DNA of 33,582 nucleotides, taken from positions 1 to 33,582 of the forward strand of contig CABUIX010000023.1 of the NCBI GenBank assembly GCA_902491795.1, given 5' to 3'. Origin of the DNA: an uncultured Bacteroidales bacterium. GTDB taxonomy: Bacteria > Bacteroidota > Bacteroidia > Bacteroidales > UBA932. A program made the position numbers and the translations under genes. Of this stretch, positions 1 to 6,360 are shown piece by piece. Within the stretch, counting starts at the first letter, position 1. Every line of letters starts with the position of its first letter. The notes under the pieces were generated by a model. That model saw only the letters and a program-made list of their open reading frames with translations. It ran no database searches and was not told the DNA's origin.

Positions 1-168
1 AAGAATCCCGGCAAGGAGGACATGGAGATCATAACCAAGGAAGGCGGCAAGGTTAACCGATACACTCCTTCCGAGGACCAGAGTTCGAAGTCCGGGGCGA
101 AGGGGCGCCGTGTCGGGGTCGCGTATGAGCTGGAGAACGGGGAGATCATTTATATTCCTGAGGAGTAG
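1..168 (+). CDS. C-terminal end of an unknown protein (partial)
   Basis: The reading frame is open from the first base and ends at TAG 166-168, giving the last 55 residues of a protein that starts outside the window. The visible part is rich in Lys, Glu and Gly, ends in ELENGEIIYIPEE, and has no membrane segment or motif that I recognise. Codon use looks like that of the genes downstream, so it is probably a real gene end and not a chance frame. No function is assigned. The hairpins at 186-257 and 333-380 lie just downstream, and the second could end its transcript. Confidence 0.6.
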   Translation, partial: KNPGKEDMEIITKEGGKVNRYTPSEDQSSKSGAKGRRVGVAYELENGEIIYIPEE

Positions 169-185
169 GGGCTCTGGCCTTCGTC

Positions 186-257
186 TCCGGCAAGAATGGG
201 TCCCTGGACAGGCGTAAAGTTTTGGAAAAGCCTGCCCCAGGACCCATTCTTGCCGGA
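186..257. repeat. Long near-perfect inverted repeat (hairpin) after the partial gene
   Basis: Positions 186-203 are the exact reverse complement of 240-257 (18 bp). After a one-base bulge the pairing continues with 205-207/237-239, and an inner stem 209-213/230-234 closes most of the loop. No T-run follows on either strand, so it is not a classical intrinsic terminator. It could be an mRNA 3'-end stabiliser or a REP-like dispersed palindrome. Only one copy is present in this window. Confidence 0.7.
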
Positions 258-263
258 ATCAGA

Positions 264-293
264 TCCGGCGAAGCGGTCCGTCCGCTTTTCGGA
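264..293. repeat. Imperfect inverted repeat
   Basis: Bases 264-276 can pair with 282-293 around the 5-base loop 277-281, using G-U wobbles and one bulge. It is the second of three consecutive hairpins between 186 and 380. The row of palindromes suggests a structured non-coding spacer, but no function is evident. Confidence 0.4.
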
Positions 294-332
294 GTGACCA
301 TTCCGGGCAGCAGCCCGTCGGAGAATTGTCCA

Positions 333-380
333 AAAAAGAAAGGAGAGAACCCCATCGCCAAAGGTTCTCTCTTTCTTTTG
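333..380 (-). terminator. Probable bidirectional intrinsic terminator
   Basis: An A/G-rich arm (about 333-351) pairs with a C/T-rich arm (363-380) with a single G bulge. Read on the minus strand the stem runs into a T-rich tract (TTTCTTTTTTGG), as expected for an intrinsic terminator of the short minus-strand transcript that starts near 448. Read on the plus strand it also ends in TTTCTTTTG, so it may stop the partial gene at 1-168 as well. Confidence 0.6.
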
Positions 381-448
381 TAATCTGGAATGGCTCACTT
401 GATTGTCTGACGCTGTTAGCTATGTCTGGCGATGTTGTGCATATCAAT
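335..448 (-). ncRNA. Candidate orphan small RNA, about 110 nt
   Basis: A strong promoter (455-485) and an intrinsic terminator (333-380) on the minus strand define a transcript of roughly 110 nt. No convincing ORF lies inside it; the first ATG opens only eight codons. The transcript points toward the 3' end of the partial gene at 1-168. I do not recognise an RNA family. The boundaries are inferred from the promoter and terminator positions. Confidence 0.45.
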
Positions 449-454
449 TCGGTG

Positions 455-485
455 CAAAGTTATGATTTCAGCAGTAGTCTTTCAA
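455..485 (-). promoter_or_regulatory. Bacteroidota-type promoter of the candidate small RNA
   Basis: On the minus strand the -7 box TAACTTTG (455-462) is a perfect match to TAnnTTTG. A TTG (483-485) lies 20 bp upstream, the optimal spacing for the Bacteroidota primary sigma factor. The start point is expected near 448. No protein gene lies directly downstream, which is why a small RNA is proposed. Confidence 0.65.
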
Positions 486-533
486 TACCAACATCTTGTG
501 ATTTTGGTGCCAGCCTTAAGTGAGCATTCCCGG

Positions 534-665
534 TCAGTTCTGACCTTCCACGCAGTAGTCCAGCTTCTTACCGGCCTTTGCGTTGTTTGCGGCAGGCCTT
601 TTCTCCCAGATGTCCTGGGTGAAAAACCTGCAGATTGTAGCCAAAGCAATGAATAATGTCCTCAT
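534..665 (-). CDS. Possible 43-residue small protein
   Basis: An ATG at 665-663 opens a frame of 43 codons ending in TGA (536-534). The product begins MRTLFIALATICRFF and ends KLDYCVEGQN, with a short hydrophobic start followed by a basic, Asn/Ala-rich stretch. The region before the ATG is very AT-rich (AAAAAATTTAAAAAT), which is typical of start sites in this phylum. No clean promoter was found. It lies between the gapA terminator and the small-RNA promoter. I do not recognise the family. It may be a real small gene, a remnant or a chance frame. Confidence 0.35.
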   Translation of the reverse strand: MRTLFIALATICRFFTQDIWEKRPAANNAKAGKKLDYCVEGQN

Positions 666-774
666 ATTTTTAAATTTTTTGTCTTTCTTTTTCGAAACCA
701 CTTAATAGATGAAAAAAGTGCCTCTTTCGTTGCTTGATAAATGAATTATTTTCAAAATATTTTATGCTTTGGAC

Positions 775-809
775 AAAAAAAAGGCGGAGACCCCAAAAAG
801 GTCTCCGCC
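775..809 (-). terminator. Intrinsic terminator of gapA
   Basis: A perfect 10-bp stem (783-792 paired with 800-809) with a 7-base loop is followed, on the minus strand, by eight T (782-775). It starts about 20 bases after the gapA stop codon. Confidence 0.9.
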
Positions 810-831
810 GATTATTCGGATTGGTTCAAGA

Positions 832-1830
832 TTACTTCATGATGACTCTTGCCATCTCAAGAACCTTGTTTGAGTAACCCCACTCGTTGTCATACCAAGC
901 GCAAACCTTTACGAAGGTAGGATCAAGCTGGATACCGGCCTTTACGTCGAAGATTGAGGTATGAGGATCGTTGCGGAAGTCGGTAGAAACGACAGCCTCG
1001 TCGGTGTATCCGAGGATACCCTTGAGCTCGCCCTCAGATGCCTTCTTCATTGCAGCGCAGATCTCCTCATAGGTGCAGGGCTTCTCGAGTTCTGCGGTGA
1101 GGTCTACGAAGCTTACGTCAGAAGTGGGCACACGGAGTGACATTCCGGTAAGTTTTCCGTTGAGAACGGGGAGAACCTTTCCTACGGCCTTTGCAGCACC
1201 GGTAGATGAAGGGATGATGTTCTCAAGGATTCCACGTCCACCTCTCCAGTCCTTCTTTGAAGGTCCGTCAACGGTCTTCTGGGTAGCGGTAGCAGCGTGA
1301 ACGGTGGTCATGAGGCCCCTCTTGATTCCGAAGGTGTCGTTCAGAACCTTGGAGATAGGTGCGAGGCAGTTGGTGGTGCAGGAAGCGTTGGAGATGATGT
1401 CCTGGCCAGCGTAGGTCTCGTGGTTAACACCATATACGAACATAGGGGTGGCATCCTTTGAAGGAGCTGACATGATGACCTTCTTGGCGCCGGCCTTGAT
1501 GTGCTGGCGAGCGGTCTCGTCGGTAAGGAAGAAGCCTGTAGACTCAACTACAACATCTGCTCCGACCTCGTCCCACTTGAGGTTTGCGGGTTCCTTTTCG
1601 GCGGTGACGCGGATTTTGTGTCCGTTTACTACGAGATGTCCGTCAACAACAGAAATCTCGCCCTTGAAAGCTCCGTGAACTGAATCATACTTGAGCATAT
1701 AGGCGAGATACTCGGGATCGAGAAGGTCGTTGATGCCTACAACCTCGATGTCTTTTGAGAAATTCTCAACTGCGGCACGGAAAACCATACGTCCGATACG
1801 GCCGAATCCGTTAATACCAAGTCTTACCAT
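832..1830 (-). CDS. gapA: Glyceraldehyde-3-phosphate dehydrogenase, type I
   Basis: The 332-residue product is the cytoplasmic glycolytic enzyme that oxidatively phosphorylates glyceraldehyde-3-phosphate to 1,3-bisphosphoglycerate with NAD. The NAD-binding start GINGFGRIGR is at residues 5-14, N34-D35 points to NAD rather than NADP, the catalytic Cys151 lies in SNASCTTNCLAP, and the helper His is H178. The length is the usual one for the family. The frame stays open upstream to 2406, but that part overlaps surE on the other strand and has no family match. The start is set at the ATG (1830-1828) that gives the canonical MVRLGINGFG and follows a perfect promoter. The gene is single, with its own terminator. 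Confidence 0.97.
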   Translation of the reverse strand: MVRLGINGFGRIGRMVFRAAVENFSKDIEVVGINDLLDPEYLAYMLKYDSVHGAFKGEISVVDGHLVVNGHKIRVTAEKEPANLKWDEVGADVVVESTGFFLTDETARQHIKAGAKKVIMSAPSKDATPMFVYGVNHETYAGQDIISNASCTTNCLAPISKVLNDTFGIKRGLMTTVHAATATQKTVDGPSKKDWRGGRGILENIIPSSTGAAKAVGKVLPVLNGKLTGMSLRVPTSDVSFVDLTAELEKPCTYEEICAAMKKASEGELKGILGYTDEAVVSTDFRNDPHTSIFDVKAGIQLDPTFVKVCAWYDNEWGYSNKVLEMARVIMK

Positions 1831-1886
1831 GTTTAGATAAATTATAAAAACTGTTAAACTTAAACTTCTAACCGTTTGAAGCGCTG

Positions 1887-1916
1887 CAAATTTATCAAAA
1901 AAATAGGGAAAATCAA
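1887..1916 (-). promoter_or_regulatory. gapA promoter
   Basis: On the minus strand, TTG (1914-1916), a 19-bp spacer and the perfect -7 box TAAATTTG (1887-1894) match the Bacteroidota consensus. Transcription should start near 1880, leaving a leader of about 50 nt. Confidence 0.8.
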
Positions 1917-1917
1917 T

Positions 1918-1925
1918 TATCTTTG
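1918..1925 (+). promoter_or_regulatory. -7 box of the surE operon promoter
   Basis: TATCTTTG fits TAnnTTTG exactly. No TTG is seen at the usual distance upstream. The ATG of surE follows 14 bases after the box, so the mRNA leader would be only about 8-10 nt. The box lies 1 bp beyond the -33 TTG of the divergent gapA promoter, so polymerase cannot occupy both at once. Confidence 0.6.
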
Positions 1926-1939
1926 TAGAAAAAGTAAAG

Positions 1940-2770
1940 ATGAAAATTCTGGTGACCAACGATGACGGATTCGAGGCGAAGGGGCTCTCGGTCCTTGTGG
2001 ATATCTTGAGGCAGTACGGGGATTTGACGGTGGTTGCACCGAAGCGGCCGCAGAGCGGAATGTCCATGGCCGTGAGCATGGGTCTGAAGCCTCTTGCAGT
2101 CAAAAGATTGACGGAAGAAGCGGGTGAATCGTGGTGGTATCTCGACGGTACTCCAGCAAGCTGCATCAAGTTCGGTCTCGACAATATATTCTGGCCCGAG
2201 AGGCCTGATCTGGTCGTGAGCGGCATAAACCACGGGAGCAACGCTGCCACGGCCTCCGTGTATTCAGGTACAATCGGTGCGGCGATGGAAGGAGCACTGA
2301 ACGGCATACCTGCAATAGGGGTGAGCCTCGACAGTTTCGCGAAGGATGCTGACTTCTCTGCCGTCATCCGCATGCTTCCGGGGATTCTGGATACCTTGAT
2401 TCCCAACCTGAGCAGGCGTCATGGCAGTTTCTACAATATCAACTTTCCCGGAATCGCTGCCGATGACATCAAGGGCATAAAGATATGCCATATGGGGAAG
2501 GCGCACTGGGAGCGGGAATACAGGCCTTACAGGGAATTCCTGACGTCCGTGGGCCATGAGCCGTCCAAGGAGGACCTCAATTATCTTTCTGATGTTCAGC
2601 CTGGTGAGGAAATCTATGTGATGGCCGGTGATTTCACCGATGACGGCACAAATGTCTATCCGGCGGATCATCAGCTGCTGGAAGAGGGATATGTCACCAT
2701 CACCCCGCAGAACATCGACAACACCGACTATTCGGAGGTGGAGCGTCTCGGGAAGATATTCGGAAAGTAA
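1940..2770 (+). CDS. surE: 5'/3'-nucleotidase SurE
   Basis: The 276-residue product belongs to the SurE survival-protein family, metal-dependent nucleotidases that dephosphorylate nucleoside monophosphates in the cytoplasm. The hallmark start MKILVTNDDG carries metal ligands D8 and D9. S39 in RPQSG and N97 in VSGINHGSN complete the divalent-metal site, and YSGTIGAAMEGAL is the conserved helix after it. The length is slightly above the common 250 residues. It is first in a three-gene plus-strand operon with lpxB 11 nt downstream. A nucleotidase next to a lipid A gene is common gene order and does not imply a role in lipid A synthesis. Confidence 0.96.
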   Translation: MKILVTNDDGFEAKGLSVLVDILRQYGDLTVVAPKRPQSGMSMAVSMGLKPLAVKRLTEEAGESWWYLDGTPASCIKFGLDNIFWPERPDLVVSGINHGSNAATASVYSGTIGAAMEGALNGIPAIGVSLDSFAKDADFSAVIRMLPGILDTLIPNLSRRHGSFYNINFPGIAADDIKGIKICHMGKAHWEREYRPYREFLTSVGHEPSKEDLNYLSDVQPGEEIYVMAGDFTDDGTNVYPADHQLLEEGYVTITPQNIDNTDYSEVERLGKIFGK

Positions 2771-2781
2771 ACTCTGGCGTC

Positions 2782-3921
2782 ATGCGATACTACATCATTG
2801 CGGGTGAGGCTTCCGGAGACCTTCACGGCAGCAATCTGCTGCGCGGTCTGGCCGCAGAAGACAAAAGTGCCGAGGTCCGTTTCTGGGGAGGTGACATGAT
2901 GCTGGCCGCAGCGGCCGAATGCGGGCTCAAGTCCGAGCTCGTCAGGCATTACCGTGACGGGGCGGTAATGGGCTTCACCGAAGTCCTTGCAAAGGGGTTC
3001 AAGCTTCTTGGCAACATCTCGTTCTGCAAGGGAGACATTCTTGAGTGGAAGCCTGATGTCGTCATCCTTATCGATTATCCCGGCTTCAACATGAAGATCG
3101 CGGAGTTCTGCCACGGTGCGGGCATCCGGGTCTTTTACTACATAGCCCCGAAGACCTGGGCGTCCAGGGAGAGCCGGAACCGCAGGCTGAAGGAGTGGGT
3201 GGACAAGCTGTTCATTGTGTTCCCGTTTGAGAAGGAATATTTCTCCAGCCGGGGCATTCCTTACATTTATGAGGGAAACCCGCTTGTGGATGCCATTGAT
3301 TCACATGAATTCACGAGACCTGTGGACGGAAGGTATATCGCCATCCTTGCCGGATCGCGCAAGGCTGAGATTTCCCGCACCATGCCGGTATGCATGGAAC
3401 TTGCGGACAAGCTTTCCGCTTTCCCTAGGTACAGGGGATACAAGTTCGTCGTGGCCGGTGCACCTGCCAGAAGCCGTGAGGACTATATGCCGTACATAGG
3501 GGAGAGAACGAATGTGGAGCTTCTTTTTGACAGGACATACGACATTCTGAAGTTTGCCGACGCTGCCGTTGTCAATTCGGGCACCGCGTCACTTGAGACG
3601 GCTCTCATAGGAACGCCGCAGGTAGTATGCTGGAGCACTTCTCCGCTCACTTTTTTTGTGGCGAAGAATATCCTCAGGGTCGGCGATCACATCAAGTACA
3701 TATCTCTGGGCAATCTGTGCATCGGGAAACTTGCGTTCCGCGAGCTCATCCAGGATGACTTCAACATCGAGGAGGTGCTTGCCGAGGTCCGCAGACTGAA
3801 TGAGGATGAGGCCTACAGGTCAAGAATGCTTGCCGATTATGCGGAAATCAGGAAATCTCTCGGTGGAAGCGGCGCTTCGCGCAAGGTGGCTGCAGCAATG
3901 ATCCGTGAACTGCGCAAATGA
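2782..3921 (+). CDS. lpxB: Lipid-A-disaccharide synthase (GT19)
   Basis: The 379-residue product should join UDP-2,3-diacylglucosamine and lipid X into the lipid A disaccharide 1-phosphate at the inner face of the cytoplasmic membrane. The N-terminal GEASGDLHG (residues 8-16) is the family signature. The middle part DVVILIDYPGFNMKIA and the C-terminal VNSGTASLETALIGTPQVV (UDP-sugar site) follow in the expected order. The length is normal for LpxB. It is the second gene of the surE operon. Its presence shows a Gram-negative outer membrane, as does the SusCD pair. Confidence 0.96.
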   Translation: MRYYIIAGEASGDLHGSNLLRGLAAEDKSAEVRFWGGDMMLAAAAECGLKSELVRHYRDGAVMGFTEVLAKGFKLLGNISFCKGDILEWKPDVVILIDYPGFNMKIAEFCHGAGIRVFYYIAPKTWASRESRNRRLKEWVDKLFIVFPFEKEYFSSRGIPYIYEGNPLVDAIDSHEFTRPVDGRYIAILAGSRKAEISRTMPVCMELADKLSAFPRYRGYKFVVAGAPARSREDYMPYIGERTNVELLFDRTYDILKFADAAVVNSGTASLETALIGTPQVVCWSTSPLTFFVAKNILRVGDHIKYISLGNLCIGKLAFRELIQDDFNIEEVLAEVRRLNEDEAYRSRMLADYAEIRKSLGGSGASRKVAAAMIRELRK

Positions 3922-3926
3922 TCCTA

Positions 3927-3934
3927 TATATTTG
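3927..3934 (+). promoter_or_regulatory. Possible internal -7 box before the SDR gene
   Basis: TATATTTG in the 21-bp gap between lpxB and the SDR gene is a perfect TAnnTTTG, with the next ATG only 9 nt downstream. No TTG is seen at the -33 position, so the call is weak. Confidence 0.3.
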
Positions 3935-3942
3935 TTTTTGAT

Positions 3943-4653
3943 ATGAATGCACTGGTGACGGGAGCATCCCGTGGAATCGGAAAGGCGATCGCCATGGAAC
4001 TGGCCTCGCTCGGTTTTTCTGTTGCCCTGGTTGGCAGGAAGAAGGATACCCTTGATGAGGTGGCATCTGAGGCAATGGCCGCAGGCTCTCCCAAGGCAGT
4101 TTCGGTAGAGGCAGACCTTGCGGATGTGTCAAGCTGTCCAAGGCTGGTTGCCGATGCCGTTTCTGCTCTTGGCGGAATTGATGTCCTTGTGAATTGTGCC
4201 GGGCTGTCTCTTGCTGGAAGTTTCACCGAAGCGACCCCGGAGCAGTGGGACAAGGTTTTTGCAGTCAATGCAAGGGCGCCTTTTTTCATTTGTCAGGCCG
4301 CGCTGCCTGAACTGCGCAAGTCCGAAAAGCCCATTGTGATCAATATCGCCTCCGTGGTGGGCTTCAAGGGATATGCCAACCAGTCAGTCTATGCGTCCTC
4401 AAAGCATGCATTGACCGGTTTCACGAAAGTGTTCGCGAAGGAGGTCCAGCCCTACGGCATCAGGGTTCACCTGATTTCCCCCGGAGGGGTTGCCACAGAG
4501 ATGGTGAAGGAGATGCGCCCCGACATCAATGCCGACGAACTTATCCTGCCGGAGGAGATTGCGGAGATTGTGCGCTTTATTGTGACCCGCAAAGGAAAGG
4601 GGACAATAGACCAGTTCTATATCCGTCGCTATTCCGGACTTGCATTTGACTGA
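3943..4653 (+). CDS. Short-chain dehydrogenase/reductase (SDR), classical type
   Basis: The 236-residue product has the Rossmann glycine motif TGASRGIG (residues 6-13), the NCAG motif (84-87) and the catalytic triad S137, Y150 and K154 (YASSK). R32-K33 after the second strand suggests NADPH rather than NADH. The closest general type is a 3-oxoacyl-ACP reductase-like SDR, but the substrate cannot be read from the sequence, and the tail (YIRRYSGLAFD) differs from FabG. It is the third gene of the surE-lpxB operon. Its last 25 bases overlap the end of the convergent gene at 4629-5081. Confidence 0.9.
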   Translation: MNALVTGASRGIGKAIAMELASLGFSVALVGRKKDTLDEVASEAMAAGSPKAVSVEADLADVSSCPRLVADAVSALGGIDVLVNCAGLSLAGSFTEATPEQWDKVFAVNARAPFFICQAALPELRKSEKPIVINIASVVGFKGYANQSVYASSKHALTGFTKVFAKEVQPYGIRVHLISPGGVATEMVKEMRPDINADELILPEEIAEIVRFIVTRKGKGTIDQFYIRRYSGLAFD

Positions 4654-5081
4654 TTCCCGACAGGTGCAGATGTGTGCTGCACCTCATTCATGATGGCCGA
4701 GAATAGTTCTTTGGTCATCTCCGGGTCTTTTGTGTTGAAGAATATGTGCGCACCCTGCGTGGTGACGACATGCACGTACGGGGGATATTTGAGGTTAAGA
4801 TAGAGCCTGCACTTTCCAATGTCTTTCATGCGGAAATGTCCGACCTGTATGCTGCCTGCACCTATCCCGTTTGTCCGCATTGTGATTCTGGGCAGGCTGT
4901 CCGTGAGCTCCACCGAATGTATTTCACTCAAGTCCAATGTCATTGAGTAGTTGCCGGTAATGACCAGGCTCTTTTCCGTGACGCTTATGCCGTTGGCCTT
5001 GCACATCGACAGGATGAGTACTGCAATGCCTGCAAAAATTAGTGAAATTCCTAGAATTGCTCCTATGCTCATGCTTTTCAT
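4629..5081 (-). CDS. Small membrane-anchored protein with a bacterial PH-like domain
   Basis: Using the ATG at 5081-5079, the product has 150 residues: one N-terminal membrane helix (about 5-26), then a single beta-rich domain. The run RTNGIGAGSIQVGHFRM...YVHVVTTQGAHIFFNTKDPEMTKELFSAIM resembles the bacterial PH (bPH_5-like) fold found in small membrane proteins. The ligand and role are unknown. The frame can be extended to a TTG at 5105, but the ATG followed by the membrane helix is the better start. A loose promoter (TTG, 20 bp, TATTTTG) lies just upstream. The 3' end overlaps the SDR gene on the other strand by 25 bp. Confidence 0.7.
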   Translation of the reverse strand: MKSMSIGAILGISLIFAGIAVLILSMCKANGISVTEKSLVITGNYSMTLDLSEIHSVELTDSLPRITMRTNGIGAGSIQVGHFRMKDIGKCRLYLNLKYPPYVHVVTTQGAHIFFNTKDPEMTKELFSAIMNEVQHTSAPVGNQSNASPE

Positions 5082-5154
5082 TACGCTGAATTGATGACCT
5101 CGCAAAATATGTCATTTTTTGTATATTGACAAATGTTTTGACCCACATTTCTGA

Positions 5155-5661
5155 ATGTCCGGAAAGATTCTTATTCAGCGATATACCTCCCCTTGTGGCG
5201 AACTGCTGCTGGGGTCTTTCGGAGACAGGCTCTGTCTCTGCAACTGGACTCATGAGAAACATCCAGGGAGGGTGGACCGTCGTCTGACGACACTGCTTGA
5301 TGCTGTTTATGAGTATGGGTCCACCGATGTGACGACAGCGGCTGCCCGTCAACTTTCAGAATATTTCAGCGGTGACAGGACGGTGTTTGATGTCCCTCTG
5401 CTGCTTGTCGGAACCGGCTTCCAGAAATCGGTGTGGGGGCATTTGCTTGGAATTCCGTACGGGAAGACTGTTTCGTACCGCGAGCTGGCTGAAAGCTGCG
5501 GGATTCCGGCGGCGGTGCGTGCCGTGGCAAATGCAAACGGGGCAAATGCTCTTTCCGTATTTGTGCCTTGCCACAGGGTGATTGCGGCTGACGGCTCTTC
5601 CGGAGGTTATGGCGGAGGTGCGGAGGCGAAGAGATTTCTTCTCGAGCTGGAATCCCGGTAG
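5155..5661 (+). CDS. ogt: Methylated-DNA-[protein]-cysteine S-methyltransferase
   Basis: The 168-residue product is a suicide DNA-repair protein that transfers the methyl group from O6-methylguanine to its own cysteine. The active site PCHRV has C139, and the helix-turn-helix part VSYRELAESCGIPAAVRAVANANGAN precedes it with the Arg finger (R122). GSSGGYGGG follows and positions the base. The N-terminal 80 residues form the usual ribonuclease-like domain. The size fits Ogt-type enzymes without the Ada regulatory domain. It is a single gene, divergent from the PH-domain gene by 73 bp. Its stop lies 12 bp from the end of the convergent yggS. Confidence 0.95.
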   Translation: MSGKILIQRYTSPCGELLLGSFGDRLCLCNWTHEKHPGRVDRRLTTLLDAVYEYGSTDVTTAAARQLSEYFSGDRTVFDVPLLLVGTGFQKSVWGHLLGIPYGKTVSYRELAESCGIPAAVRAVANANGANALSVFVPCHRVIAADGSSGGYGGGAEAKRFLLELESR

Positions 5662-5673
5662 GCGCTCCGGGTG

Positions 5674-6351
5674 TCAGTATTGCCGCTCTCCGAAGATTGC
5701 GGTTCCTATCCTGACGATCGTTGCCCCATATTCAAGTGCGATGCGCCAGTCGGCCGACATTCCGATCGACAGTTCCCTGAAGCTTTCCAATTCCGGGAAG
5801 AGTTCCCTGCAGTAGCCGAAAAATGACGAGATCCTGGCGAAGTCAGCGCGTATGTCCTCTTCTTCATCGGTATGTGTCGCCATTCCCATGAGTCCGCAGA
5901 TGCGCACGTTCTTGTATTTTTCTGCATTGAAGAGCACGTCGAGGGCCTCTTCTTCGACAAATCCCTGCTTGGTCTCTTCGGCCCCTATGTGGATTTCAAG
6001 CAATATGTCGGTAGTCTTCCCTTCGGCCTTTCCCCAGTCGTTGATCGCCTGAAGCAGGTGCAGGCTGTCAACGGACTGCACCATGGAAGCGTAGGGGAGG
6101 ACGAGCTTCAGCTTGTTGGTCTGCAGGTGTCCGATGAAGTGCCACTCGATCCTGTCGGCAATTTCCGGGTGCTGCTCCCTGATTGCCGTAACCTTTTTTG
6201 CGAATTCCTGCGGCCTGTTCTCTCCGAAGCGGAATTGTCCGGCGTCAACGGCCTCCAGTATAGATTCGAGGGGGTGGAATTTCGAAACTGCCACCAGTTT
6301 TGTCTCCGGTGGCAGTTCCTTGAATATTATCTGAAGATTTTCGCTTATCAT
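5674..6351 (-). CDS. yggS: Pyridoxal-phosphate homeostasis protein, YggS/PLPBP family
   Basis: The 225-residue cytoplasmic protein binds pyridoxal 5'-phosphate without known enzyme activity and keeps free PLP and amino-acid pools balanced. The PLP lysine is K24 in KLVAVSKFHP. FGENRPQEF, EWHFIGHLQTNK, GLMGMATH and LSIGMSADWRIALEYGATIVRIGTAIFG are the family blocks in order, ending in the phosphate-binding loop. It is the last gene of the DUF349-yidC-yggS operon and starts 9 nt after the yidC stop. The gene ends tail-to-tail with ogt. Confidence 0.95.
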   Translation of the reverse strand: MISENLQIIFKELPPETKLVAVSKFHPLESILEAVDAGQFRFGENRPQEFAKKVTAIREQHPEIADRIEWHFIGHLQTNKLKLVLPYASMVQSVDSLHLLQAINDWGKAEGKTTDILLEIHIGAEETKQGFVEEEALDVLFNAEKYKNVRICGLMGMATHTDEEEDIRADFARISSFFGYCRELFPELESFRELSIGMSADWRIALEYGATIVRIGTAIFGERQY

Positions 6352-6360
6352 CTGAAGGGC

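Noticed and set aside
1831..2406. N-terminal extension of the gapA reading frame (about 190 extra residues)
   Set aside because: It lies antisense to surE, has no GAPDH similarity, and the ATG at 1830 behind a perfect promoter gives the canonical protein start.
5654..5671. Short CCCGG/CCGGG hairpin between ogt and yggS as a terminator
   Set aside because: The stem is only 5 bp and no T-tract follows on either strand.
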